The notes beneath the pieces were generated by a model, which searched no databases, was not told the origin of the DNA, and saw only the letters and a list, made by a program, of their open reading frames with translations. This document shows, in pieces, positions 36,202 through 42,795 of a stretch of DNA of 64,000 bases (position 1 is the stretch's first letter; each line of letters opens with the position of its first letter). The position numbers and the translations under genes were made by a program. This DNA comes from Acinetobacter calcoaceticus (GTDB lineage: Bacteria > Pseudomonadota > Gammaproteobacteria > Pseudomonadales > Moraxellaceae), in NCBI RefSeq assembly GCF_900520355.1, contig NZ_LS999521.1, positions 3,782,001 through 3,846,000 of the forward strand, written 5' to 3'.

Positions 36202-36894
36202 ATGAAAATAAAAAAGTCTGCTTTTTATATATTTATGGTGATTTTCTCACTTCATTCTTCAGCATTTGCTGAGCCGAGTGTCGCCGATATTCAATATAGT
36301 GCGGAACAAGGGCAACCTATGGCTCAATATCATCTGGGTATGATGCTTTTAAGCGGCGAACAAGGCGTTGTTAAAAATTTTGAGCAAGCTTTGAAATGGT
36401 TAACTGCGGCTGACCAAAATGGAAGCGTGGGCGCAAAATATAGTTTAGGTATGATGTATTACACAGGCACAGGCGTCGAAAAAGATGCCAAGCGCGCTTT
36501 TGATTATTTTACTAAGGCTGCGGCTAAGGGTCATGCTAAAGCGCAATATAACTTAGGGGTGTTATACGGCAGAGGCGAAGGAACTGCGCAAAATTATGGA
36601 AAAGCGTTTGAATGGTTTAGTCGTGCTGCCGAGCAAGGCTATCCACCCGCGGAATATAATTTAGCTCAGCTATATAAAAAAGGTCACGGCGTCACCCAAA
36701 GTGATGAGCAAGCACTGAAGTGGTACACCAAAGCGGCTGAGCATGGCGAAAGTGATGCCCAGTACAACTTGGCCCAAATGTATTTAAATGGTGAAGGCAC
36801 GCCGAAAAACCTACAACTGGCAAAGAAATGGTTCCAGCAAGCTGCCGATGCAGGCGATGTAGATGCCAAAGAAATGCTTAAAGGTTTAGAATAA
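36202..36894 (+). CDS. Secreted Sel1-repeat (TPR-like) protein
   Basis: The 230-residue protein begins with a signal peptide ending in SSAFAEP. About five 36-residue Sel1-like repeats follow, visible as AQYHLGMMLLSGEQGVVKNF, AKYSLGMMYYTGTGVEKDAK, AQYNLGVLYGRGEGTAQNYG, AEYNLAQLYKKGHGVTQSDE and AQYNLAQMYLNGEGTPKNLQ. Such proteins are periplasmic scaffolds for protein–protein contacts. It is 250 bp from vgrG and divergent from it. Some type VI immunity and accessory proteins are Sel1-repeat proteins, so a link is possible but unproven. Confidence 0.85.
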   Translation: MKIKKSAFYIFMVIFSLHSSAFAEPSVADIQYSAEQGQPMAQYHLGMMLLSGEQGVVKNFEQALKWLTAADQNGSVGAKYSLGMMYYTGTGVEKDAKRAFDYFTKAAAKGHAKAQYNLGVLYGRGEGTAQNYGKAFEWFSRAAEQGYPPAEYNLAQLYKKGHGVTQSDEQALKWYTKAAEHGESDAQYNLAQMYLNGEGTPKNLQLAKKWFQQAADAGDVDAKEMLKGLE

Positions 36895-37219
36895 AGGCTG
36901 TCTTCCCTATAATATTTTTATTTATAAAATGATAAATTTAGATTATTAATAAAATCACATGATCAAACCATTTTATTCTTTATTTTTTCTAATTAAATAT
37001 AAACATTAATTCTATTATTTTAAAAATACACTTAGATTTATTATTAAATCAAAAATATTTTAAATATTAAATTGACGTAATTAAAATCACCGATTATTAT
37101 CTCGTTGCTGGCCTACATTGCCAGTCGGTTATGACAGACCGCGAATAACAAAGACGATGTGCAAAATTCTTATTTTGTGTGTCGGGAACTCGTTCGCCCC
37201 CTTTTTCTCTATGGTAGGG
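36895..37219. other. Spacer and left part of an IS-split element
   Basis: The stretch 36895–37085 is AT-rich with no gene. From about 37100 the GC rises and hairpins appear: CTGGC-(7 nt)-GCCAG and CAAAAT-TCTT-ATTTTG. The insertion sequence begins at 37220 after GGG. This looks like one half of a structured element continued beyond 38683. Confidence 0.45.
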
Positions 37220-37249
37220 TGATCTGACCCCATAAAGTTGGACAGTTAA

Positions 37250-38065
37250 TTAAGCAGTTTTTAAAAACTGATTTCTATATTGTACAGGGGATAAACCTTG
37301 TAGCTTCACCTTGATTCTCTCATGATTATAATAATGAATGTACTCTTTTACAGTTTTCTCTAATTCATCAATTGATTGAAATTTTTCACCATGAAAGCAT
37401 TCCGATTTTAATATTCCAAAGAAGCTTTCTATTACAGCATTATCCAAACAATTTCCCTTACGAGACATACTCTGAATTAAACCATGTTGCTTTAATTGCT
37501 GCTGGTAATGGGCCATTTGATATTGCCATCCTTGATCGGAATGGAGAATTGGTTTTTCATGTCGCTTAAGTTTAGCCAAAGCATGAATGAGCATCTCTTT
37601 TACTAACTCATAATTGAGTTTGCGTTGGATTCGGAACGTAATAATTTCCCCATTAAATAAATCTATAATTGGGGATAGGTAAAGTTTTTCACCATTCACA
37701 TTAAATTCCGTTACATCAGTTGCCCATTTCTGATTTGGCCGATTTGCTTTAAATTGCCGTTGTAAAATGTTATCAGCCACCATCCCGACACAACCACTTT
37801 TATATGAGCGATATTTTAGTGCTCTGATCCTTGATTTGAGTCCCATAGTTTTCATGAGGCGATATACGCATTTATGGTTAATCATTATTCCTGCACTTTT
37901 CAAAGCAAGAGTAATTCTACGATAGCCGTAACATCCTTTGTGCTTGTGATATATCGACTTAATATTTTGTTTTAGCTCAGTATATTTATCATTGGAGCGT
38001 AGAGCTTTCATGTGGTAGAAATAAGTACTACGGGCTATCTTCGCGATACCGAGTAATAGTTTCAA
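37250..38065 (-). CDS. IS3-family transposase OrfB (DDE integrase domain)
   Basis: The 271-residue frame has the DDE triad: WATDVTEFNVNGEKLYLSP (first Asp), ILHSDQGWQYQMAHYQ (second Asp) and NAVIESFFGILKSECFHG (Glu). The N-terminus has the helical YHKHKGCYGYRRITLALKSAG region typical of IS3 OrfB. A −1 frameshift at the A6G run would give an OrfAB fusion with about 35 additional residues linking the frames, which I followed through TEAAYLSSISTADSVQVVSE without a stop. Confidence 0.92.
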   Translation of the reverse strand: MKLLLGIAKIARSTYFYHMKALRSNDKYTELKQNIKSIYHKHKGCYGYRRITLALKSAGIMINHKCVYRLMKTMGLKSRIRALKYRSYKSGCVGMVADNILQRQFKANRPNQKWATDVTEFNVNGEKLYLSPIIDLFNGEIITFRIQRKLNYELVKEMLIHALAKLKRHEKPILHSDQGWQYQMAHYQQQLKQHGLIQSMSRKGNCLDNAVIESFFGILKSECFHGEKFQSIDELEKTVKEYIHYYNHERIKVKLQGLSPVQYRNQFLKTA

Positions 38066-38124
38066 TGGATAGATATGCCTTAATTCTGAAACAACCTGAA
38101 CACTGTCTGCGGTAGAAATTGAAC

Positions 38125-38634
38125 TTAAGTACGCTGCTTCAGTTTTAAGGCTTTTAGCTTTTTTAAGAAAGCGACCTCTGCGCGCAAAGCTGTAACCTCA
38201 TCAATGAGTTCTTGTTGAGACTTGTCTTTATCATCTCTGATTGGCTTAACTACTTTGATTTTATCTTGCCTAGTCATATTGGTATAAGTCCGTTTAGTAT
38301 TAAAACCAGCAATCCCTTCTTTATGATACTGAGCTAACCATCTTCTTAAAATTGACGTCCCGCTCAGATTTAATCGTCTTCTTACTTCTCTTACGGGTAT
38401 CTTATCAAGAAGCATTTGTATCGCATTGATTTTAAATTCTGGAGAATAATAAGTCTTTTTAATTTTAACATTAAGCCCATCAGTACCATGTGCTTTATAG
38501 TTTTCAATCCATAACCGGATGGTTTGGAGATCTACATTAAACTCTTTGGAAAGAATTTTATAGCCTTTACTCCCATCTAAATAAGCCTGAATTACTTTTA
38601 GTTTTAACTCTTTTGAATGCTTTGGAACTGGCAT
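38125..38634 (-). CDS. IS3-family OrfA (helix-turn-helix)
   Basis: The protein of about 169 residues has two helix-turn-helix segments (GYKILSKEFNVDLQTIRLWI and VREVRRRLNLSGTSILRRWL) and a C-terminal leucine-zipper-like coil ending in FLKKLKALKLK. It binds the IS ends. The ATG at 38634 has AAGG 8 bp upstream; the frame also offers a GTG at 38643. The A6G slippery run lies inside the coil codons. Confidence 0.88.
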   Translation of the reverse strand: MPVPKHSKELKLKVIQAYLDGSKGYKILSKEFNVDLQTIRLWIENYKAHGTDGLNVKIKKTYYSPEFKINAIQMLLDKIPVREVRRRLNLSGTSILRRWLAQYHKEGIAGFNTKRTYTNMTRQDKIKVVKPIRDDKDKSQQELIDEVTALRAEVAFLKKLKALKLKQRT

Positions 38635-38683
38635 AGGACACACCTTATAAGTTTAAAGAGTCTAACTTATGGGGTGCAGTTCA

Positions 38684-39043
38684 GGGCGGAAGGGGGACAC
38701 CTTTGTGTGTGCTGGTTCCTTTGTTTCCAGTCTGTCAACCCTCTTTCGTTCTACCACCATAATCAATTGACGGTGATCTGGTGGTAGGACTCCATTTTTA
38801 AGGAGTTGACCATGACACTTTTCAAATTTATTCCCTATCCAATTTAATCATTTTATTTATTTAAAATTTGGGTTTTCTATTGCCTAATTTTTTAAATTTA
38901 CAAAGTATTTTTTATTTTAAAACTTAAATTATTTTATTTTCCTGTGTTTATGGGAGGATTAATTATTACCTAAAAATTATTTTAATATTTAAATTTATTA
39001 TATTTTTATTCTACTCATAGATATAAATCTTTATGAGAATAAT
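38684..39043. other. Right part of the IS-split element with hairpins
   Basis: After the target duplication come a 9-bp stem CTACCACCA / TGGTGGTAG (38751–38787), a second hairpin ACTCC / GGAGT (38789–38806) that covers a ribosome site, and a short ORF at 38812–38847. Bases 38850–39040 are AT-rich with no gene. Confidence 0.5.
38812..38847 (+). CDS. 11-residue ORF behind a sequestered ribosome site
   Basis: ATG at 38812 has a GGAG site at 6-bp spacing. The peptide MTLFKFIPYPI is short and hydrophobic. The GGAGT of the ribosome site pairs with ACTCC upstream in a hairpin with loop ATTTTTAA, so translation may be gated. I do not know such a gene. It could be a leader peptide or chance. Confidence 0.35.
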   Translation: MTLFKFIPYPI

Positions 39044-39328
39044 ATGACAATTTATAAACCTATTATGGCTTTAAGTTTCATTCTAGGTAGCTTGGGTATT
39101 TCGGGCTGTAACTTACACACCCAACAGGATTTTGAAAAAATTTGCCTGTCAGGTGGACACACCCAAGCCAGTTGTGACTGTATTTATCAGCGACTTGAAC
39201 AAGCTTACTCCCCTAAGCTCATGCAACGCCTAGAACATGTCAGTTTGCAAAGTCCTGTTCTCCCACAGGACTTTGCCCCTACTTTTTTCAGCGTCATGCA
39301 GCGGTGTGACAAAAGTAGTATGGGCTAA
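39044..39328 (+). CDS. Small lipoprotein, unknown function
   Basis: The 94-residue protein has a lipoprotein signal, ALSFILGSLGISGC, with the lipid-attachment Cys at residue 22. The mature part has five further Cys (ICLSGGHTQASCDCIYQR and QRCDK), which may form disulfides in the periplasm. I do not recognise a family. A hairpin overlaps the stop codon. Confidence 0.7.
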   Translation: MTIYKPIMALSFILGSLGISGCNLHTQQDFEKICLSGGHTQASCDCIYQRLEQAYSPKLMQRLEHVSLQSPVLPQDFAPTFFSVMQRCDKSSMG

Positions 39329-39344
39329 GCATTTGGCTTAGCCC
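39322..39344 (+). terminator. Hairpin overlapping the lipoprotein stop codon
   Basis: GGGCTAAGC and GCTTAGCCC form a perfect 9-bp stem. The T tract after it is short (CTTTATC), so termination may be weak. The stop codon TAA lies within the left arm. Confidence 0.55.
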
Positions 39345-39549
39345 CTTTATCTCTGTGTTGCAATGGTTTCTTACTTTAAATCAGCGCAAAAGATTAAAGT
39401 CTGTTGTGGCACGGGGGCCTAAAGAAGAATATTTTTAAGAAATTTGAACTCTTATAGTTTAGATATTTCTATACTCAGCTCGTTTTTAACGATAAAGTCA
39501 TGTTTAATAAGTAGTATTTTTTATCATTAATATCATAGAGCTAATAAAA

Positions 39550-39891
39550 ATGAGTTTTTATACAGAACTACAAGTCCGTTATACAGATTTTGACACGATT
39601 GATTTATCTACTGAAAAGCAAAAAATTCTAGAAATATTAACGGAGGATTCAATCCACGAAGATGTTTATGGTGATTTAGTAGAAGCCTTTACTAATGGTC
39701 ATGCAGGTCTTCGTATTGATTCCGTTTATTGCCTAGAACTCATAGAAAAAATTACCGCCCTATTTCCAAATGCAAATTTTGAATGTCGAGGGTTAGGAGA
39801 AGAGTACTTCTATACGTGGATCCTCTGTGTTGAAAATGGCCAGATCATTTTTAGCAGCAAGCCTTGGGAAAGTGAAAATCCTTTTATATAA
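39550..39891 (+). CDS. Hypothetical protein
   Basis: The 113-residue acidic, soluble protein starts MSFYTELQVRYTDFDTIDLS and has an aromatic-rich C-terminal half (FECRGLGEEYFYTWILCVEN, then KPWESENPFI). It has no signal peptide or membrane segment. Its size and composition recall immunity-type proteins, but no toxin gene is adjacent and I do not recognise the family. It ends just before the first copy of the triplicated RNA repeat. Confidence 0.6.
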   Translation: MSFYTELQVRYTDFDTIDLSTEKQKILEILTEDSIHEDVYGDLVEAFTNGHAGLRIDSVYCLELIEKITALFPNANFECRGLGEEYFYTWILCVENGQIIFSSKPWESENPFI

Positions 39892-39916
39892 GAATAATCA
39901 TACGTTCATATTGTTT

Positions 39917-40119
39917 TGTACGTTTTAACCTACAAACTTTTAGGGATTTTGCGGATTGGCTGCACCCCGCTTTTTTCCTATGATGAGTTCATACAGGAAC
40001 AGGATGTTCCGGAACACAAAACTACAATAATAGGTTCATGCACTAGGAGCGTGAGATACGACAGGAGTCATATCTAGCAACCAAATACGAAAAAGCTCGA
40101 CAGGATGTCGGGCTTTTTT
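39917..40119 (+). ncRNA. Candidate sRNA repeat, copy 1
   Basis: A ~203-nt unit is repeated almost exactly at 40675 and 41853. It contains eight GGA motifs. Hairpins include GGAACAGGATGTTCC with a GGA loop, GAC-AGGA-GTC, and a terminator stem CGACA…TGTCGGGC followed by a T run. The terminator orientation argues for plus-strand transcription. I recall that multi-copy sRNA families, some likened to phage C4 RNA, are reported in A. baumannii, but I cannot match this one to them. Confidence 0.65.
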
Positions 40120-40141
40120 ATATCTGAATATTAAGAAAATT

Positions 40142-40603
40142 TTAGAGTTTGAAAATCTCAGGCAAGCTATCTACAAGAATATTAGGAATATTATTTGGAT
40201 AAACAATCTCGTCTGTTTGACTTAATTCATCAAATGTCCACCAACGACTTTTACTAATCACAAGCTTTTCATGTTCTGACCAGTTTGACGTATTCACTTC
40301 TGCATTTTTAATAAAAACAATAAAGAGTCTTTCATTAGACATCACAACTTCCGCACTCGGCAACATCATTTCAAAATTGCGTATTGCAACATGCGTGTCT
40401 ACATTTTGTCGTACTACGCCTAACTCTTCATAAAGCTCTCGGCAAGCTGCTTGCTCGAAGGTTTCCTCTTCTTCAACCCCTCCACCGACCGTTGCCCAAT
40501 GTGATTGACCAGCCAAAGCATCATTTGTATGAGTAAATTGAAATAATAAAATTTGATGATTTTCATTAATCACTAATAATCTTGAAGATTTTCTAATACG
40601 CAT
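40142..40603 (-). CDS. Nudix hydrolase
   Basis: The protein of about 153 residues has a full Nudix box, GGGVEEEETFEQAACRELYE followed by ELGV, with the metal-binding glutamates in place. Nudix enzymes cleave nucleoside diphosphate derivatives; the substrate here is unknown. I chose the ATG at 40603 (MRIRKSSRLL) since the longer frame would start at TTG 40627. The gene lies between copies 1 and 2 of the RNA repeat, so recombination between them could delete it. Confidence 0.85.
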   Translation of the reverse strand: MRIRKSSRLLVINENHQILLFQFTHTNDALAGQSHWATVGGGVEEEETFEQAACRELYEELGVVRQNVDTHVAIRNFEMMLPSAEVVMSNERLFIVFIKNAEVNTSNWSEHEKLVISKSRWWTFDELSQTDEIVYPNNIPNILVDSLPEIFKL

Positions 40604-40674
40604 TTGATTTTTTTCTTGAAGTAACAAGGTGGCTATTATTCATATTCGCTTTGAAAAGTTAAATTATTTCTCAA

Positions 40675-40877
40675 TGTACGTTTTAACCTACAAACTTTTA
40701 GGGATTTTGCGGATTGGCTGCACCCCGCTTTTTTCCTATGATGAGTTCATACAGGAACAGGATGTTCCGGAACACAAAACAACAATCATAGGTTCATGCA
40801 CTAGGAGCGTGAGATACGACAGGAGTCATATCTAGCAACCAAATACGAAAAAGCCCAACAGGATGTTGGGCTTTTTT
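40675..40877 (+). ncRNA. Candidate sRNA repeat, copy 2
   Basis: The offset from copy 1 is 758 bp and the sequence is nearly identical. The terminator stem is GCCCAACA / TGTTGGGC, where copy 3 has GCCCGACA / TGTCGGGC, a paired A–T to G–C change that keeps the stem and supports a selected RNA structure. Confidence 0.65.
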
Positions 40878-40909
40878 TATGGTCATTTAAAAATGATATT
40901 GAACCTAAC

Positions 40910-41485
40910 CTATAACAGGCTATGTGCCTGTTCTTGCTTTTTATGACGTATCCAACGTATTACCAAAAGAACAGCAATAACCACCACAACTGCAACAAGC
41001 GCGGGAACTAGCAAAGCTGAAACCGAAAGTAAGATGGCTCCAATCCACTCCCCTGTAGCGATGACAAAATTCCCTAAGCCGCCAGTGGTTGCAGTTGAAA
41101 CACCGCGTGCAGCGACTGTACTCATTTGCACCACACCTGCCGTACCACCGCCCACAATAATCGCTGCCGCCCAACCCGCGAACTGTGACATTTCCCCACT
41201 ACTAACCGCCATTGTCGCTAACGTACCTGCGATCATCGCCGCAGGGGTTGCGACTGTGTCTAAGGCATTATCGACCCAAGGAATATAATAAGCTGCGACT
41301 TCACACACCGTTGCCACGCCTAAAGCTAAACACACCGATGGCAGAGCTAACCATTCAAAACCCTTCGATGGCTCAAACCAGCCCATCATGGTGGCAATGC
41401 TCATCACCAATAGCGGCACAAACACGCGAAAACCGCAGGCAGCACTCAGACCCACACCAATACATAAACCCAATATTGTTTCCAT
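40910..41485 (-). CDS. DUF4126 membrane protein
   Basis: The 191-residue protein has about five hydrophobic segments (ILGLCIGVGLSAACGFRVFV at the N-terminus, LVMSIATMMGW, AMIAGTLATMAVSS, IVGGGTAGVVQ and a Val-rich final helix) and a basic tail RHKKQEQAHSLL. The pattern ACGFRVFVPLL with a Gly-rich middle is typical of DUF4126. Function is unknown. It lies between copies 2 and 3 of the RNA repeat. Confidence 0.75.
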   Translation of the reverse strand: METILGLCIGVGLSAACGFRVFVPLLVMSIATMMGWFEPSKGFEWLALPSVCLALGVATVCEVAAYYIPWVDNALDTVATPAAMIAGTLATMAVSSGEMSQFAGWAAAIIVGGGTAGVVQMSTVAARGVSTATTGGLGNFVIATGEWIGAILLSVSALLVPALVAVVVVIAVLLVIRWIRHKKQEQAHSLL

Positions 41486-41541
41486 AAGGTTTCCTTTTCA
41501 TGCCCATCACAGGTCTTGTTATGTAAGTCTTATTTTAAACT

Positions 41542-41577
41542 AACAAAAAGCCCCATCGGGTGACAGGGCTTTTTGTT
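41542..41577. terminator. Intrinsic terminator
   Basis: A perfect 12-bp stem AACAAAAAGCCC / GGGCTTTTTGTT. On the minus strand it ends the zinc-ribbon gene. Confidence 0.85.
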
Positions 41578-41605
41578 AAATGCGAACGCAAATATTATTT
41601 TATTC

Positions 41606-41740
41606 TTAACGTTTAAACTCAGTGCAATAGCATTTAGTGCACGGTGGTAAACGATCTGTATTAATTTCTAAAAACACTCTCTGGCCACATTGAGCGCAGA
41701 AATAGAAGCCTGTTCCGGGTTTTTCGCCAGCTGTTACCAT
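41606..41740 (-). CDS. Small zinc-ribbon protein
   Basis: The 44-residue protein (ATG at 41740) has two zinc-type knuckles, FCAQCGQ and PCTKCYC. It begins MVTAGEKPGTGFYF and ends in TEFKR. The pattern resembles small zinc-ribbon (rubredoxin-like) proteins with unknown partners. A terminator follows 28 bp after the stop, so it is expressed as its own transcript or with upstream genes. The zinc ligands, small size and good context make it a likely real gene. Confidence 0.75.
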   Translation of the reverse strand: MVTAGEKPGTGFYFCAQCGQRVFLEINTDRLPPCTKCYCTEFKR

Positions 41741-41852
41741 GATTGTGTTCCTATAATCGTATAGATATTAAACAGGAATATAACCCAGTTCGAGTGATTG
41801 TCAATTGTCCATTTCGCCCGATGATGATGGCATAAATGCAAAAAATGTTATT

Positions 41853-42056
41853 TGTACGATTTATCTTACAAACTTTTAGGGATTTTGCGGATTGGCGACT
41901 TCCCGCTTTTTTCCTATGATGAGTTCATACAGGAACAGGATGTTCCAGAACATAAAACAACAATAATAGGTTCATGCACTAGGAGCGTGAGATACGACAG
42001 GAGTCATATCTAGCAACCAAATACGAAAAGGCCCGACAGGATGTCGGGCTTTTTTT
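41853..42056 (+). ncRNA. Candidate sRNA repeat, copy 3
   Basis: A 204-nt copy of the same unit. Its first 20 bases and the segment after GGATTGGC differ slightly from copies 1 and 2; the hairpins and terminator are conserved. It lies just downstream of the lipoprotein gene at 42063–42578, and its terminator can also end that gene. Confidence 0.65.
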
Positions 42057-42062
42057 ATATGC

Positions 42063-42578
42063 TTATTTTTCTGCTAAATAGCTTCTTACACGTGCATCAT
42101 TGAGTAAAGTCATTACCCCTTCTGCAATACACCCATTTAAATCTTGTACTAACACACCACTCGTATGAGGAACGGTAAATGGAATAGTTTGTCCATTTCC
42201 TAAAGTCGCTTCGAATTTAATTTTACTGCGCCAGAAAAGCAGATTGGTGTAGGTACTACGTAATGAATTTACTTTAATCGCAATCGATTTCGATCCATTC
42301 CCATCAACAGGTTGACCATTTTTTAATAGTTCCTTTTGAGTCTGTTGTACCATCGTTTCTGTAATAGACTTAATACTAGAGTCCAGTTTTGTGCCCATAT
42401 AAGAATATACAATCACTCGTTCATCTGAAGTTTGAGCATTGGTCACATCACCCTTGCCAACGACCTTCACAGGTTGAATTAAACCTGCACGCAGAGGATA
42501 TTCTGTACTGACATACGGCATAGTCCCACAAGCAGTTAATATAAGTGAGCAAATTGAAATAATGAATAAGTTACGCAT
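42063..42578 (-). CDS. Lipoprotein, unknown function
   Basis: The 171-residue protein starts with a lipoprotein signal LFIISICSLILTACGTM with Cys17 as the lipidation site. The rest is soluble and β-rich with FWRSKIKFEATLGNG. I see no known domain. It is a stand-alone gene, with 217 bp of mostly AT-rich sequence between it and acnD on the upstream side. Confidence 0.7.
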   Translation of the reverse strand: MRNLFIISICSLILTACGTMPYVSTEYPLRAGLIQPVKVVGKGDVTNAQTSDERVIVYSYMGTKLDSSIKSITETMVQQTQKELLKNGQPVDGNGSKSIAIKVNSLRSTYTNLLFWRSKIKFEATLGNGQTIPFTVPHTSGVLVQDLNGCIAEGVMTLLNDARVRSYLAEK

Positions 42579-42738
42579 TGATATTTTCCAAGAAATCTAT
42601 TGTGATTTATATTTAAGTGTAAGCGCCGCGTATCTTAATGTAAGTTAAAGAGAATTTGATGACAAAATAAAATAATTTTAAAAAATATAATATATGCAGT
42701 CATTTTTTTATAATTAATTAGCTATGCGTAAGTAAATA

Positions 42739-42766
42739 AAAACCCCACTCTAAAGCGGGGCTTTTA
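42739..42766 (-). terminator. Terminator of the methylcitrate operon
   Basis: The minus-strand hairpin (CCCC…GGGG with GCT/AGT pairs) is followed by TTTTTAT, about 30 bp after the acnD stop. Confidence 0.7.
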
Positions 42767-42795
42767 AAACCATATCAATTATTTTTAACTCAATA

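Larger units (their letters stand above)
37220..38683 (-). mobile_element. IS3-family insertion sequence, complete (IS150-like)
   Basis: The 1464-bp element has imperfect terminal inverted repeats: left TGATCTGACCCCATAAAG, and right, read inward, TGAACTGCACCCCATAAG. It is flanked by GGG on both sides (37217–37219 and 38684–38686), a 3-bp target duplication as in the IS150 group. It encodes OrfA and OrfB in different frames with a slippery A6G run (38158–38164) near the OrfA end. Both frames are intact, so it may be active. I do not know its ISfinder name. Confidence 0.9.

Noticed and set aside
36202..36894. Second type VI immunity gene
   Set aside because: Sel1-repeat secreted proteins can be immunity proteins, but this gene diverges from vgrG and is separated by 250 bp, so I keep only the structural call.
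31961..38683. Prophage
   Set aside because: VgrG and the effector are of type VI origin; no capsid, portal, terminase, tail-fibre or integrase genes are present.
40629..40835. 68-residue plus-strand ORF covering RNA repeat copy 2
   Set aside because: Its frame falls within the repeat, is not kept as an intact ORF in copies 1 and 3, and the repeat's hairpins and terminator explain the conservation better.
39917..42056. CRISPR array
   Set aside because: The three repeats are ~200 nt, spaced by whole genes and carry terminators; no short regular repeats, spacers or cas genes are present.
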